Assembly (NCBI GenBank): GCA_037693485.1
Contig: CM075349.1
Span: forward strand, 66,815,001-66,879,000
Reading direction: 5' to 3'
Origin: Kitagawia praeruptora
Taxonomy: Eukaryota; Streptophyta; Magnoliopsida; Apiales; Apiaceae
Length of the DNA: 64,000 nt
Shown: positions 41,087-53,257 of the stretch, in pieces
Numbering within the stretch: position 1 is the stretch's first letter
How the letters are laid out: each line of letters opens with the position of its first letter
Program-made: the position numbers and the translations under genes
The notes under the pieces: generated by a model
Databases searched by the model: none
What the model saw: only the letters and a program-made list of their open reading frames with translations
What the model was told of the DNA's origin: nothing

Positions 41087-44000
41087 ATGCCTCGACCAAG
41101 CAAATCCACCCAACGCCCAGCAAACAGCACCCCGAGGGAAGAGCCCATGGCTCCGATCCCGGATCAGATCCCGCAAAACCAGGTCCCGGTCCAGGAGAGG
41201 CTCGGGATCGGTCCGAATGATGCTCGGGTCACGGTTGAAGTGAACCGGTACAAGTATACCGACGTACCCCTTGACTCTGCCCAAATGGAGAATTTAACCC
41301 CGGAGGAACTCGCCGAAGCAATCCGGGCTTATCGAAATCGCCCCCATCCGGAACCTGAACCCGACCAGGCGGAAAACTCCGAAGGATCAGCCAACTCCCA
41401 CAACTCACGAGCCTCGGTCTTCGCTCGCCTCGGGAACCAAGGCCAAAGAAACGAAGGGGCCCATCCAACCCAGAGTAAGGTCAGAGATGATGAGGCTGAC
41501 GAGCTAAAACGGATAGAAAGACTCCGGGAAAAAATAAGACAAGAGGAGCAAGCCAAGTTGGAGCACAGAATCCAAAGAAGGCTCCAAGAAGAGGAGGAAA
41601 AAATAAGAAAATCCAGATCCAAAAGAACCCGGAGAGAGGTAAGCCCGGAGATTATCTCCGATGATGAAGAACATCCCAACAACCTGGTTCAAATGATCCA
41701 GGAGCTACAGAGGAAAGTAAACAATGACTCCGGGTTTGAGATCCAAGACACACTCACCCCTTTCAGCAGCTCTCTTGAAGCCATGCCCCGGCAAAAAAAC
41801 CTCAAGCACTACAACTTTGACTCCTTTAATGGGTTGGAAGACCCGGAAGAACACCTCAACTACTTTGAGCAAATAGCCCTGATATACTTCTATAACGACC
41901 TAACCAAGTGCAGGTTCTTTGCCTCCACACTAAAAGGAGCAGCTCAGAGATGGTTCAGCCGGATCCCTTCCCGGAGCATACATAGCTGGAAGGAGTTCAG
42001 GGAAGCTTTCCTCCGGAGGTTCCGAGCCAACAAAACCCCAGAATATCACATGTGCCACCTTGAAACAGTCAGGCAACATGACAACGAAACACTTTCAGCC
42101 TTCATGAAACGGTTCCAAGAAGCCATAAACCAAGTCACGAATCTGGATGAAAGGGAAGCCTTGAGCATCTTCCGGAAGAACCTAGACCCGGAGCGTAGTG
42201 AGCGCTATGTAATTGAATTGGTAAACAAAGAGCCCCAGAGCCTGGCTGCAGCCTATTCTATGGCCGCCAAGTTCATCAAAGAGACTGATATCCTACAAGC
42301 AATGAGGATGACCCGGCAGGGTACCTCCTCGGGACGAAGTAAAGATGATCGCTCTAGAAATGACCACAACCCAGACAAGAAGTTTAAACCCAACAAGCAA
42401 TACAACTATATCCCAAGTCACCAACTTACAGTCCCGGACAAAGACCACTCCTTCAGGGCCAAATCCGAAGCCAAGCCCCCGAGACCGGGGAGAGCCGAGC
42501 CGAGGCCGGAACCAGACTGGACACCTTTGAACCGGCCAAGAGCTGACATACTAAAAAAAGTCCGGAACAAACCCTTCTTTTATCCTCCCAAACCTTTGGT
42601 ATCAGCCCCGGAGAACAGGCCCCGGAACAAACACTGCGACTATCATGCAACTCATGGCCACGAGACAGAAAGTTGTGTCTCCCTTAAGTTCTTTATCGAA
42701 GACCAGGTCAAGAAAGGAAATATGGGCCAATACCTAGCTCGGAGAACCACGGAAAGGGGAGAAGGATCCGGGGCCCAGAAGACCAAGCATGTGGTGCACG
42801 TGGTATTGGGAGGATCCAATTCCCCTCCGGCAAGTCCGGACTCCGGAGATGAGGTAATGATGATAGACTCGGCCCCAGAACAAATCATATCTTTCAGTAA
42901 CGCTGATTTTGAAGGAGTGGATCCTAACCACAATGAAGCCCTAGTGGTGACCCTAGACATCGCTGAAAATGAGGTAAAGAGAATCCTTGTTGACAATGGC
43001 TCCTCTGTCAACGTATTATTCAAACACACCATGGACAGAATGCAGCTCGGACATGTCAGAATGAACGAGTGCAGGGAAGATCCGCTATACGGCTTCGGTC
43101 ACAACTTGGTCCCCATCCAAGGAACCCTTTACTTGCCTGTCCAATTCGGCACCGCCCCGAAGCAGATAACCCATATGGTCAAATTCTACGTGATCAATAT
43201 TCCTTCCTCCTACAATGTGATCCTGGGGCGCCCAGCCTTGACCAAACTCCGAGCCATAACCTCAACCCCACACCTTAAATTCAAATTTCCCACGGCCTCC
43301 AGGGTTGGAGAGGTAAAGGGCGATACTGAAACAGCTAGCCGATGTTATGGCCAAGCCCTGGTCATGACAGAGACAGACCCGGAGAATAAGAGGAAAGCCT
43401 CCTCTTACCAGAAGAATCTAAGCAGAAAGAAACACAGAGCCTCAACCTACAAGAACCCCGGAAAGGAGGTACAAAACATTGAAACAACAAGGGCCCCGAA
43501 CCAGGAACCAGGTACCTCCGAGGCCCGGGAATACTTAGCCTCAAACTCCCATGCCCGGGTCCAGAAGTCATCCCTGGTGAAAGATCAAGCCAAGCTAGAG
43601 CCCGCCATAGAAATTGAGACAATCGAGCTTATTCCGGGAAACTCAGAAAGAAAAATCAAGATCGGAACCGGTCTAGAAACTGCCTTCAAGCAAGAATTAA
43701 TCCAACTACTCCGGGAATATGCTGATGTTTTTGCTTGGAGCCCATCTGACATGCCCGGGCTCCGGGAATCCCTTGCCATGCATAGCCTGGATGTTGATCC
43801 TAGGAGAAAGCCTGTGAAACAGAAAAGAAGGAACGTCGCCCCGGAGAGGCAAAAAGCTATAGACGAGGAAGTGGACAAACTACTCAAGGCAGATATTATC
43901 TGCGAGGTCAAGTACCCAGAGTGGATAGCCAACGTGGTTCTAGTCAAAAAACCTAGTGGAAAATGGAGGATGTGTGTTGATTACACGGACCTGAATGAAG

Positions 44001-46843
44001 CCTGCCCCAAAGATCCATATCCACTACCAAGTATAGACCAGCTCATCGACGCCACCGCCGGACATGTGATGCTTAGCTTTATGGACGCCTTCTCCGGGTA
44101 CAACCAAATCAAGATGAACCCTGCAGATATAGCCAAAACCGCATTTATCACTCACAGAGCTGTCTACGCTTATAAGTTCATGCCCTTTGGACTCCGGAAT
44201 GCCGGGGCTACATACCAAAGAGCCATGGTTGAGGTCTTCAAGGACCAAATTGGCCGGAATCTGGAGTCCTATGTCGATGACATCATTGCCAAGTCTAAAA
44301 CCGTCAAGGAACATGTCCCCGACCTACGGGAATGTTTTGAAAACCTCAGAAAAAATGAGATGAAGCTAAATCCGGAGAAATGCACCTTGGGAGTAGCAGC
44401 AGGAAAATTCCTAGGCTTCATGATCAGCCAAAGAGAGATTGAGGCTAATCCGGAGAAGATAAGGGCCATCTTGGACATGCAACCACCCCGAACCCAGAAA
44501 GACATTCAGAAGCTAGCCGGATCATTGGCAGCCCTAAGAAGATTCATATCCAAGTTGGCAGAAAAGTGTTTACCCTTCTTCAATTTGCTCAAGGGGGCCG
44601 GCAACAAGAAAGAAATCACTTGGAGCCCTGAATGCCAGCAAGCTCTTGACACTATCAAGCAATATCTATCATCACCACCCCTCTTAACGAAGCCGGAGCC
44701 CGGGGAACCCATACATCTATACCTATCCGCCGGGCCCCTGGCTGTGGCCGCGGCCCTAGTCCGGGAAGTCGAGGGAAACCAATGGCCGGTGTACTACGTC
44801 AGCCAAGTCTTAAAAGATGCAGAAACCAGATACCCCAATCTAGAGAAATTTGCCTTTGCCTTAGTCACGGCCTCAAGGAAACTCAGACACTATTTCCAAG
44901 GCAGAGAAATCAAGGTTGTAACAGATCAGCCACTAAGACGAATAATCCATAAGCCGGACGCATCTGGAAGATTGATAAATTGGGCAATTGAGCTAAGCCA
45001 TTTCCACTTGACATTCGTACCCCGGACAGCCATCAAGGCACAGGCTCTGGCAGATTTCATAGTAGAATGCTCCTTCCCAGAACCGCAGCAAGCTACCACA
45101 GTAGCTGACAATGTGGCAAACCAGAACCGAGCCCCGGGATCATGGACTCTCCATGTGGATGGATCCTCAACAGCTGACAGGTCCGGGGCAGGAATAATCA
45201 TGAAAAGCCCGGAAGACTTCCAAATCAAACAGGCCATAACATTCAAATTCCCAGCAACCAACAACCAAGCCGAATACGAAGCTCTCCTAGCCGGGCTAAG
45301 GTTAGCACGAACTTTGAAAATCAACAACCTGGATATTTATAGTGACTCACAAATCGTGGTGCGGCAAACCAAAGGCGAATACGTAGCCAAAGATCAAAAA
45401 CTAGCCCAATACCAAGCACTTGTCAAAAGCTACTTAGCCACCATTCCGGAGTACCGAATCAACTAGGTCAACAGAGAAGAAAACTCCGAAGCTGATGAGC
45501 TATCCAAACTAGTCCAGAACTCAGCCGAACTACGCAGCTCGGTCTACTTTGAAGAATTGGGAACCCCAGCCATTGACCAAGAAGTGGTAATGGAGATAGA
45601 TGGTACCCCGAACTGGATGACCCCTTTCATCCTCTATTTGGAAAAAGGAGAATTGCCCGAAGATAAGAATGAGGCTAGAAGGTTGAAAAACAAGGCTTCA
45701 AAATACTTCATAGAAGACAACCAACTCTATCGCCGAACCTTCTCATCTCCAATACTGAAGTGTGTAGGCCCGGAAGAAGCCAGTTACTGTTTACAGGAAG
45801 TACATGAAGGGATTTGTGGGGACCACATGTCCGCAAAGGCCCTTGCATACAAAATCATAAGGCAAGGTTACTACTGGCCAACAATCCACTCAGATGCAGT
45901 AGAATTCGTCAAGAAGTGTAGAAACTGCCAACTGTTCAGCAATATACCAAGGCAAAGCCCGGTCCTGCCATCTTCAGTTCTATCACCTATCCCCTTTGCT
46001 GTATGGGGCATCGATATAGTAGGGCCTTTCCCCCGGGCTAAGGGTGATCTGAGGTACCTCCTTGTAGCGATTGACTACATGACTAAGCGGGCCGAAGCAA
46101 AGGCAATGAGGACCATAAATCAACAAGACTGCATCAAGTTCATGGACAACATATTAATGCGGTTCGGCCTACCCAGGGTCCTGGTCTCAGATAATGGTCC
46201 CCAGTTTGTCGGCTCAGATTTTGAAAATTACTTGAAGGAAAGGGGAATCAAACACAAGAAATCCTCAGTAGCCTATCCCCAGGGAAATGGGCAAGTGGAA
46301 GTGACAAACAGAATTTTGCTAAGAGGAATCGAGAAGAGGCTGAAGGAAAGCAAGAACAAATAGCCCGAAGAGCTACCAAATGTGCTATGGGCATACAGAA
46401 CTAGCCCGAGGTCCGGAACAGGGGAAACCCCATTCAAGCTAGCATATGGAACTGAAGCAATGCTGCCAGTTGAAGTGGGTTCTCCTTCCCACAGAGCAAT
46501 TAACTTTGATGAAGATGCAAATGAAGATGGGCTACGAGCTAATCTGGAACTAGTTGATGAGGTCCGGGACAAAGCAGTACAAAGAATGGAGAAGTATAAA
46601 GAGAAAACAAGAGAGTACTTCGGGAAGAAGTCAAGGGTCAAAAACTTCCAAATCGGGGACCTAGAACTCCGGGATACCGAAGCTTCAGACCCCACTAACA
46701 CAGGAAAGCTTATGCCTAAGTGGGAAGGTCCCTACAGGGTTAAACAAGTACTTCGCCCCGGAACCTACAAGCTCAGTCACATGGACAACACTGAAGTCCC
46801 CAACACCTGGCACGGCCTCAGACTAAGAAAATACTACCAGTAA
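41087..46843 (+). pseudogene. Retand-1 gag-pol polyprotein, two in-frame TAG codons
   Basis: The ORF begins at ATG 41087 (MPRPSKSTQRPANS). Gag has a long charged coil, then the capsid domain (about residues 225-400, with GAAQRWFSRIPS) and a C-x2-H-x4-H-x4-C motif (CDYHATHGHETESC). Protease has VDNGSSVNVLF near residue 640. RT, about residues 920-1080, has SYVDDIIAKS. A first RNase H (about 1205-1335) is followed by a second, archaeal-type RNase H (WTLHVDGSS onward). Integrase follows from about 45750, with GIDIVGPFP, VSDNGPQF and NGQVEVTNR. Premature TAGs stand at 45464-45466, at the end of the second RNase H, and 46361-46363, within integrase. The frame is the same throughout, ending TAA 46841-46843. 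Confidence 0.92.
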
Positions 46844-46976
46844 AAGAAAATAGCTTTAGCCCATATATGGGCATTTTTGGGAATTGTACTTGAAGATCAT
46901 GTAATCGTTGTGTTATCAATGAAAAAGAGTTCTAGTTCTTACCTGGCACTTCAAACTTACAGTTATCATCAAAATC

Positions 46977-47912
46977 CCTACTTGGAAAAGTTTTCATCCT
47001 TTCCAAGTGGGGCAAAGCCCGGGACCCTAGCAATGCTTCGGCCCGGGAAGCCATAGGCATCCAACTCCTACTTTGAAAAGTTTTCATCCTTTCCAAGTAG
47101 GCCAAAGCCCGGGACCTTAGCAATGCTTCGGCCCGGGAAGCCATAGGCATCCAACTCCTACTTGGAAAAGTTTTCATCCTTTCCAAGTAGGCCAAAGCCC
47201 GGGACCTTAGCAATGCTTCGGCCCGGGAAGCCATAGGCATCCAACTCCTACTTGGAAAAGTTTTCATCCTTTCCAAGTAGGCCAAAGCCCGGGACCTTAG
47301 CAATGCTTCGGCCCGGGAAGCCATAGGCATCCAACTCCTACTCGGAAAAGTTTTCATCCTTTTCAAGTAGGCCAAAGCCCGGGACCTTAGCAATGCTTCG
47401 GCCCGGGAAGCCATAGGCATCCAACTCCTACTTGGAAAAGTTTTCATCCTTTCCAAGTAGGCCAAAGCCCGGGACCTTAGCAATGCTTCGGCCCGGGAAG
47501 CCATAGGCATCCAACTCCTACTTGGAAAAGTTTTCATCCTTTCCAAGTAGGCCAAAGCCCGGGACCTTAGCAATGCTTCAGCCCGGGAAGCCATAGGCAA
47601 CCAACTCCTACTTGGAAAAGTTTTCATCCTTTCCAAGTAGGCCAAAGCCCGGGACCTTAGCAATGCTTCGGCCCGGGAAGCCATAGGCATCCAACTCCTA
47701 CTTGGAAAAGTTTTCATCCTTTCCAAGTAGGCCAAAGCCCGGGACCTTAGCAACGCTTAGGCCCGGGAAGCCATAGGCATCCAACTCCTACTTGGAAAAG
47801 TTTTCATCCTTTCCAAGTAGGCCAAAGCCCGGGACCTTAGCACTGCTTCGTCCCGGGAAGCCACGGGCATCCAACTCCTACTTGGAAAAGTTTTCATCCT
47901 TTCCAAGTAGGA
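46977..47912. repeat. 90 bp tandem array of hairpin-forming units, about 11 copies
   Basis: Units start with CCTACTTGGAAAAG at 46977, 47067, 47157 and so on to 47877, exactly 90 bp apart. Each contains the inverted pair CCTACTTGGAAA and TTTCCAAGTAGG with a short loop, then two CCCGGG sites. Copies are nearly identical. Because 90 is a multiple of three and no stop falls in one frame, the minus strand shows a 273-residue ORF of 30-residue repeats; this is a by-product. Tandem arrays in the 3' region are a known feature of Tat elements and a source of satellites. Confidence 0.93.
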
Positions 47913-48263
47913 AAAAGCCCGGGGACAAACCACCACTCCTCAATCCGGGATACCAGAATTAAAGAGTGGGGGGCAGTACAAATTATAAACAGACAAACCC
48001 AAAAATACATAAACGAAACGGGCCGGGATGACCAACAGCCCGAAACACCCAGCAGTTATACAACAGAAAAATTCAGAGTTATACAGCAAATTCGTCAGAA
48101 TATTAAAAGATTACAAGGGCATAGCCCGAGTTATGGACACAGCCAATAAGATGAATCAAGCTTCAGGAGGAGGAGAGGAATCAGGAGCACCGAAAGCTTT
48201 AGGCTCGCCTTCACCCCGGGCCAAGGCATCCTCGGTAGTAAGGTACTCCGTGATGAAGTTGTC
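47913..48263. other. Non-coding spacer between the tandem array and the antisense gene
   Basis: This contains GGAGTGGGGGGCA-like purine runs (near 47966) resembling the polypurine tract, and the 3' flank of the antisense gene. No coding feature is supported. Confidence 0.5.
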
Positions 48264-50410
48264 CTAGGTAGCGGTCTCAGGAGCAGTCTTTAACATCTTT
48301 TCAGAGATGACCCAGCAACGATGGATCTTTTTGGAAGCCACGGCTGCCAAATCATCATCATAAGCATCTGACCCCCGGAACTCGGTAATCACCTGCTCTT
48401 CGGGCTTCCTCGCCTTCAGCTCATCCCGGAGCCTCTTCACCTCATCTCTGTACTCCTTCACCTTGGCCTTGGCCGAATCTCTCTCATCTGCAAGGGCCTT
48501 GGCGGTCTCTTTGAATTTATTCGATTCGTTCTTGATGGTTTCCCGTAGCTTAAGGAGCTCGGCCCGGGCTGCCTCCGCCTCCTTCTCCATCTCCTTCCTC
48601 TTTTCGGTCACCGAGCTCAGGACATCCCGGGCCTCTTTGATAGTCTCAAGCTCCCTGAATGCAGTGGCAGCAGCTCCGGCCATCCTGACCCCGAGCTGCC
48701 CAATACAAGTGCATAATGTGAGAAAACAAGATAAAAAACATACAACATGAAAAGAGCTCGAGGAAGAGTATACCTGGCCATAAACCGCCATCATGTCCTG
48801 GAACTGAGAGACGGCCGGGGCCTTACCCATCTCCTCCCACTCCACCTTGCTGGGAAGATCAGCCAAGAAGCCTATAAAATTCTGCTCCTCCGGAGAGACA
48901 GGCGCGGACTCATGGGGCCCGAAGTTGGCCCTCTTCGAGCTCCCACCAGCCCCAGGATCCTGCACCACCTCACAATCGGAGAGCATTGTTCCGAACTTCT
49001 CAGCCTGGATCCCAGAAACCCTGGGCCTCTTCCTCTGCACCAGCCCGGTATCCCTGTTGGCTTCCGGAGCCACCTCCTGAACCTCAGGATCCCGGGTCTC
49101 CGAGCCGGCCTCCTGGTTGGCCCGTGAACCACTAGCCTCCCCGGGGGCCTTGGTGTTGTCACGAACATGACCAATGCCCCGGAGGGCAGCACCAAGGGCC
49201 TTACTTGCCTTGCTCATTTCCACAAACTTTTCAAAGTTCGGGTTATAGCCTGGAAGACCTGCAAAGAAGAAACAAAGAACATGAGCCCGGGCAAAAGGAA
49301 TATCAGAAAACGAGAAAACAAAAAAAATATATATCTATGTCAACACAAACAGACCCCAAACTTACATCCTATTTCAAAGCGATACTTGTGGCTCATAAGG
49401 TCGTCCCGGGTCACTTGCCTCCCAAGACCCCGGCAAAAGGCATTTACCCGGTCCAGAGCCGCATCCTGAAGGTCAAAAACCTCGAAGTGCATCGCCAGAG
49501 GATTTTCCTTGAAGGTGGGCATGAACCGGATATCCACACCCTGGAGAAAGACGAACTCTCCATTCCAACCTTTCAGCGAGGGCAGCATACCCAGAGGTTT
49601 TGAGGCCCCGGACGGATAACCACAAGCCTTACCCCGGAACCTAAACTCAAACATGGGTTTGTTGTTGGACCGGACCAGCTGGAACAAGTGATGGAAAAGT
49701 TTGAAAGTAGGAAGCACCCCGGCCTTTTCACAGCAACCCAGGAAATAGAAGATCCACTTCACCACGTTTGGGGTCATCTGGGTTATAGGGATTCCATACT
49801 CAAACAGACATAAAGATTTTACAAACTGGTGACACCTAGGCCCAGACCCCGACCTAAGGTACTCCAGCCACACTCCGACCCAGCCACCCTCCGGCCGGTC
49901 GTAAATCTTCTCTCCGGGCTCAGGCCACCTCCACTTAACATCTTCATCCAAATGGAAGGTAGCCCGGAATATGGGATCCCAGTCCACCGGATTTTCAAAA
50001 TACTGAGATCTGAAGGGCCCAACGTCCATCCCGGAGCCCAGCAAATCCCCAAACTTCGAATCCAAGAACGCTTTATCATACTTCATCATATCCGCCACGT
50101 CTGGATTCTCAGAAAACTCTACACTAAGATCCCTGTAGAAATAAGCTGGGGGCATCCCCGGATCCTTTCTTACAAAATAAAAATTCGATTGACTCCAGCT
50201 ACCATCTGGTTCACTAAGGCTGAACCCCGGACCCATATCCTTGGTGGCTATGTTTGTGAGCACAGACAAACTACTCTTCTTTTTACCCATTATACCCCAG
50301 TCTAAATCTATCAATTCAAAACTACTATCAGACGAGCTACAACTATAAGAACTACTAGGTTCGGAGAGGGGAACCAACACACGTTTAGCAGTTACACGCC
50401 TCCTAACCAT
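48264..50410 (-). CDS. Retand-1 antisense accessory gene, three exons (about 653 aa)
   Basis: On the strand opposite to pol, an ORF starts at ATG 50410 (MVRRRVTAKRVLVPLSEP). Exon 1 is 50410-49366, ending at a GTAAGT donor (phase 1); exon 2 is 49258-48774, ending at GTATAC (phase 0); exon 3 is 48695-48264. The first exon has the PF04195-like 'putative gypsy type transposon' domain: a FEYGIPITQMTPN segment and VKWIFYFLGCCEKAGVLPT. Exon 2 is a disordered, charged linker. Exon 3 is a long heptad-like coiled coil (about 48290-48690). The frame is fully open. Its role is unknown; extra antisense ORFs are reported in Tat elements. The same structure is found in the second Tat element here. The 78 nt second intron could also be retained without a stop. 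Confidence 0.78.
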
Positions 50411-50686
50411 ACAAGTCTACAACCCCGTGCTATCCAACAAAAATAAAGACCTAAGTCAGTATATCTACCCAAAATGCAAAGCAAGGCAAAGAAGTACGAG
50501 CAAGAAAATATTAAAGGAATCACAAAACCGGGGTAAGAAGACTTACAAAGGAATCCGGAGAGCAGGGAACAAAGAACACTTGAATCGAAAGAAAGAACCT
50601 TTAGCCCAGAGCGCTAGATCTCAGAAGAGCAGAGTAACGGCAGCAAATGAAAAACTCGTAAAAGAGAGAATGAAGGAGGCGGCCAC

Positions 50687-50696
50687 TATTTATAGG
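50687..50696 (-). promoter_or_regulatory. TATA box of the Retand-1 antisense gene
   Basis: On the minus strand CCTATAAATAG lies about 280 bases before the ATG at 50410. It fits a plant core promoter and would give a 5' leader of about 250 nt. It is separate from the LTR promoter. Confidence 0.6.
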
Positions 50697-51202
50697 AAAA
50701 ATCTTGAACCCCAAACGCCACAAACACGTGGCGGCCCAAAAATCGGCCCACTATCTCCAAAATCCGGAGATAGTGGGAGACAGCTGTTATCTTTAAAAAA
50801 AAAAAAAGAAGAAAGAGAGAGAAAAGAAAAGAAGAAATCCAAAAATGCATATATGCAACATTATATGTATTCATATACGTACATTTCCGCACATCTACAG
50901 AAGACGGAGCCCCGGGATGCACACCTCAGTACAAACCCCGGGCCTGGGGGCAGCCAAAGCAACAAAAGCAACCACTAGCCCCGGGCATACGTACTTCAGT
51001 GCACACCCCGGAACTGGGGGCAACCAAGGCAAAAGTTTCTCCCCCAAAGAAGACACGGACTCTCAGAACAACTACAAAAACCTCCGGCCCCGAGGACATA
51101 TGTCCAGCACTCTAGACAATCCAGAAAGTTCACTCTCCAAGGCAAGAACACTTCTTACTACTCCCCCATCCGGAGAATCCGCATGAGGGAGTGGGGGGCA
51201 AA
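50697..51202. other. Upstream region of the antisense gene and polypurine tract of Retand-1
   Basis: An imperfect duplication of about 85 bp, each copy with CCCCGGG and CTGGGGGCA blocks, spans about 50909-51035. The GAGTGGGGGGCAAA run at 51189-51202 directly before the LTR is the polypurine tract for the plus-strand element. The rest may contain antisense promoter elements. No ORF is supported. Confidence 0.65.
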
Positions 51203-51845
51203 TGATAGGCCATAAACAGCCAAGGCCCAACAAGGAGCCCAAAACAATAAGCAAATCATCTCATGAGAATAAGAATGGCCCAGCCCAGAGTAGTGGACCC
51301 CGGGCCCGGCGCCACCACGACGTGGCATGGTCCCCACCCCGGACTAGGGGACCCCCCGACTTGTGGCACTCAGTATACGTGGCACCCCACCTCAGCTGAC
51401 ACTCCTATTTGTGGCGCTGACCAACACTAAAAGACAAGGGAAGACACATGCCAGATCATGCCCACCACAACATGGCCACACTCCAGTCAATGGTCACCCC
51501 AGACAAGGCCACGTGTCCTACATCCCGGGAATTCAGCGGCTTGTCCCCCAGATCCAACGGTCGGGGGTGAAGGTGACCTACCCCTAAACCCTAGGCATAG
51601 GGCTATAAATACCTCTAGTAAATAGGGTTTAGGGGTTAGCCATTATTACACACCTACACACATTTATTACTTTGTGATACTCTACTTGATTACTATCTTC
51701 CAAAACCAACTCTTACTCTCACGCCGGAGGCACCTCGGGGCCAAACCCCCCCTCCGGTGTTGTTTTGCAGATATCCCACTATAGCTACACCACTTCCGAG
51801 ACAAGAGTTGGCGAGGAAGTACCCGATCAAGATACAGAGTTATCA
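51203..51845 (+). repeat. 3' LTR of Retand-1
   Basis: 643 bp, TGATAGGCC...GTTATCA, nearly identical to 40352-40994. Differences seen by eye are almost all transitions (for example CAATATGG to CAACATGG and GGTAACC to GGTGACC). It is followed by the duplicated CCAGG. Confidence 0.95.
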
Positions 51846-51850
51846 CCAGG

Positions 51851-52510
51851 GGCGGGCAATAAATATTTAACTAAACTTATGTCACTAAAAATGAAAGTCT
51901 ACATAATTTCTGATTATTAAAATCGAATCAATTCATAATGGATAAATATGGAATCCCCAAGCAACTTGATACCCCACATTTTTCTTTACACGATTAGCTT
52001 AAACTCGTTTGCTAATTGAATCGCAAGCTCCTACACTTTTAGGATTCAAACTTCAAGGTATATCGGTTTGCATGGATTATCAAATGTAACTGAGTTTTTG
52101 GGGTGGACTATATAAACAATGCTTTTCAAGAGGCTTCAAAGTTGAAGCATAACACTCCAACTTGATCTGATCCAGGTCTGGTATTCCAATTCCTAATAAC
52201 ATCAAAATAACCTGCTACAGTGCCCATTCGGTGCTACACTGTTTACAATGTGTCCGAGTAGGACAGCTTGTAATATTTATCTAATACTAAAACTGTAGTT
52301 GGAAAGCCTGGGTTTAAAATGTAAAAACATAATGTGAGGTGATACGGTAACGTCCAAGCTCCTGAAATCTGTGCTATGTTGAAAAATTTTAGTTTCAGCC
52401 TATTTATTTTAGCTCATTTCCCGGCTGAGGCTAAACAGTCACCCCCGGTTCTACCAAGTCTAACACCTTGATCAAGTCTTCCAAATAACATCCTCCAATG
52501 TTCACTGTAG
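51851..52510 (+). other. Rest of the last Helitron intron
   Basis: Together with 40240-40351 this is the original intron of about 770 nt, ending in TTCACTGTAG. It is AT-rich and has no ORF. Confidence 0.7.
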
Positions 52511-53257
52511 GTGCGTGTACAGTACAGTGGTGATACAGTTGAGGCAATAGTGAATGAGATCTATGGGGACCTGCATCAAAGACATGGTGACTTGGAATAT
52601 CTACGCAATAGGGCGGTACTGACCCCCCTCAATGAACATGTAGAAAATGTGAATATGACGGTTTTGGAGAGGCTTTCGGGAGAATTCAGAGTGTACAAAA
52701 GCTGTGATAGTATCTGCAAGGGTTCCTCTAATTCTGGCGGGGATGACATGTTGTATCCTCCTGAATATCTAAACACCCTGAAGTTTAGTGGCATGCCAAA
52801 CCATGAAATCAAGGTCAAAGTTGGAGCACCAATAATGTTATTACGTAACCTAAATGCCAAAAAAGGGTTATGCAATGGTACTCGGCTCATTATCACCCGA
52901 TGTTACCCGTTTCTAATTGAAGCAGTCATTATAACGGGTAAAAGGATTGGAGATACAACATACATTCCGAGGATAACAATGTGCCCGGCTGATAAAACTT
53001 TTCCCTTTGTGCTGAAAAGAAAGCAATTTCCAATTTACATCTGTTATGCAATGACCGTCAACAAAAGCCAAGGACAAACGGTTAAAAATATGGGATTGTA
53101 CCTGCCTGACCCGATATTTGGCCATGGCCAGATGTATGTGGCTGTGTCAAGAGTAACTTCTCCAAATGGATTGAAAATTATTGCAATTGACAATGATGTG
53201 GCCACCAACAACTATACCAAGAATATTGTGTACCGTGAAATATTTGATGATGTATAG
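52511..53257 (+). CDS. Helitron helicase, last exon
   Basis: The exon joins in phase 0 to the one ending at 40239 (LPDE then VRVQYSGD). It carries the C-terminal helicase motifs: RAVLTPLNEHV near the start, KVGAPIMLLRNLN, MTVNKSQGQT (motif V) and GQMYVAVSRVTS (motif VI). It is open to the TAG at 53255-53257, with no break. The high preservation of the helicase exons contrasts with the broken Rep exons. About 11.5 kb of Retand-1 now lies in the intron between them. Confidence 0.9.
   Translation: MRVQYSGDTVEAIVNEIYGDLHQRHGDLEYLRNRAVLTPLNEHVENVNMTVLERLSGEFRVYKSCDSICKGSSNSGGDDMLYPPEYLNTLKFSGMPNHEIKVKVGAPIMLLRNLNAKKGLCNGTRLIITRCYPFLIEAVIITGKRIGDTTYIPRITMCPADKTFPFVLKRKQFPIYICYAMTVNKSQGQTVKNMGLYLPDPIFGHGQMYVAVSRVTSPNGLKIIAIDNDVATNNYTKNIVYREIFDDV

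Larger units (their letters stand above)
40352..51845 (+). mobile_element. Complete Tat/Retand-type gypsy element (Retand-1) in the Helitron intron
   Basis: Two 643 bp LTRs (TGATAGGCC...GTTATCA) bound an 11.5 kb element. The 5 bp duplication CCAGG is exact at 40347-40351 and 51846-51850. Inside are a primer site, a gag-pol frame with two RNase H domains, a tandem-repeat array, an antisense gene and a polypurine tract (GTGGGGGGCAAA). The second RNase H before integrase and the extended 3' region identify the Tat lineage (Retand-like). By eye the LTRs differ at about ten positions. Two TAG codons interrupt pol. The insertion lies 112 bases into the last intron of the Helitron gene and leaves its exons untouched. 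Confidence 0.95.

Noticed and set aside
41229..45327. Many long antisense ORFs under the Retand-1 gag-pol gene
   Set aside because: They are shadows caused by GC-rich codon use. None has a recognised domain, unlike the antisense gene at 48264-50410.
46932..47753. Minus-strand ORF of 273 residues made of 30-residue repeats
   Set aside because: It is open only because the tandem unit is 90 bp with no stop in that frame. It has no promoter, no conserved start and lies wholly in the repeat array.
46977..47912. CRISPR-like array of direct repeats
   Set aside because: The repeats are contiguous with no unique spacers, and the window is a plant genome. It is a tandem repeat of a Tat element.
38683..53257. 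Host PIF1 helicase gene
   Set aside because: It follows a Rep with HUH motif in one gene structure and lies in a transposon with a Helitron-like 5' end. A cellular PIF1 would not carry these domains.
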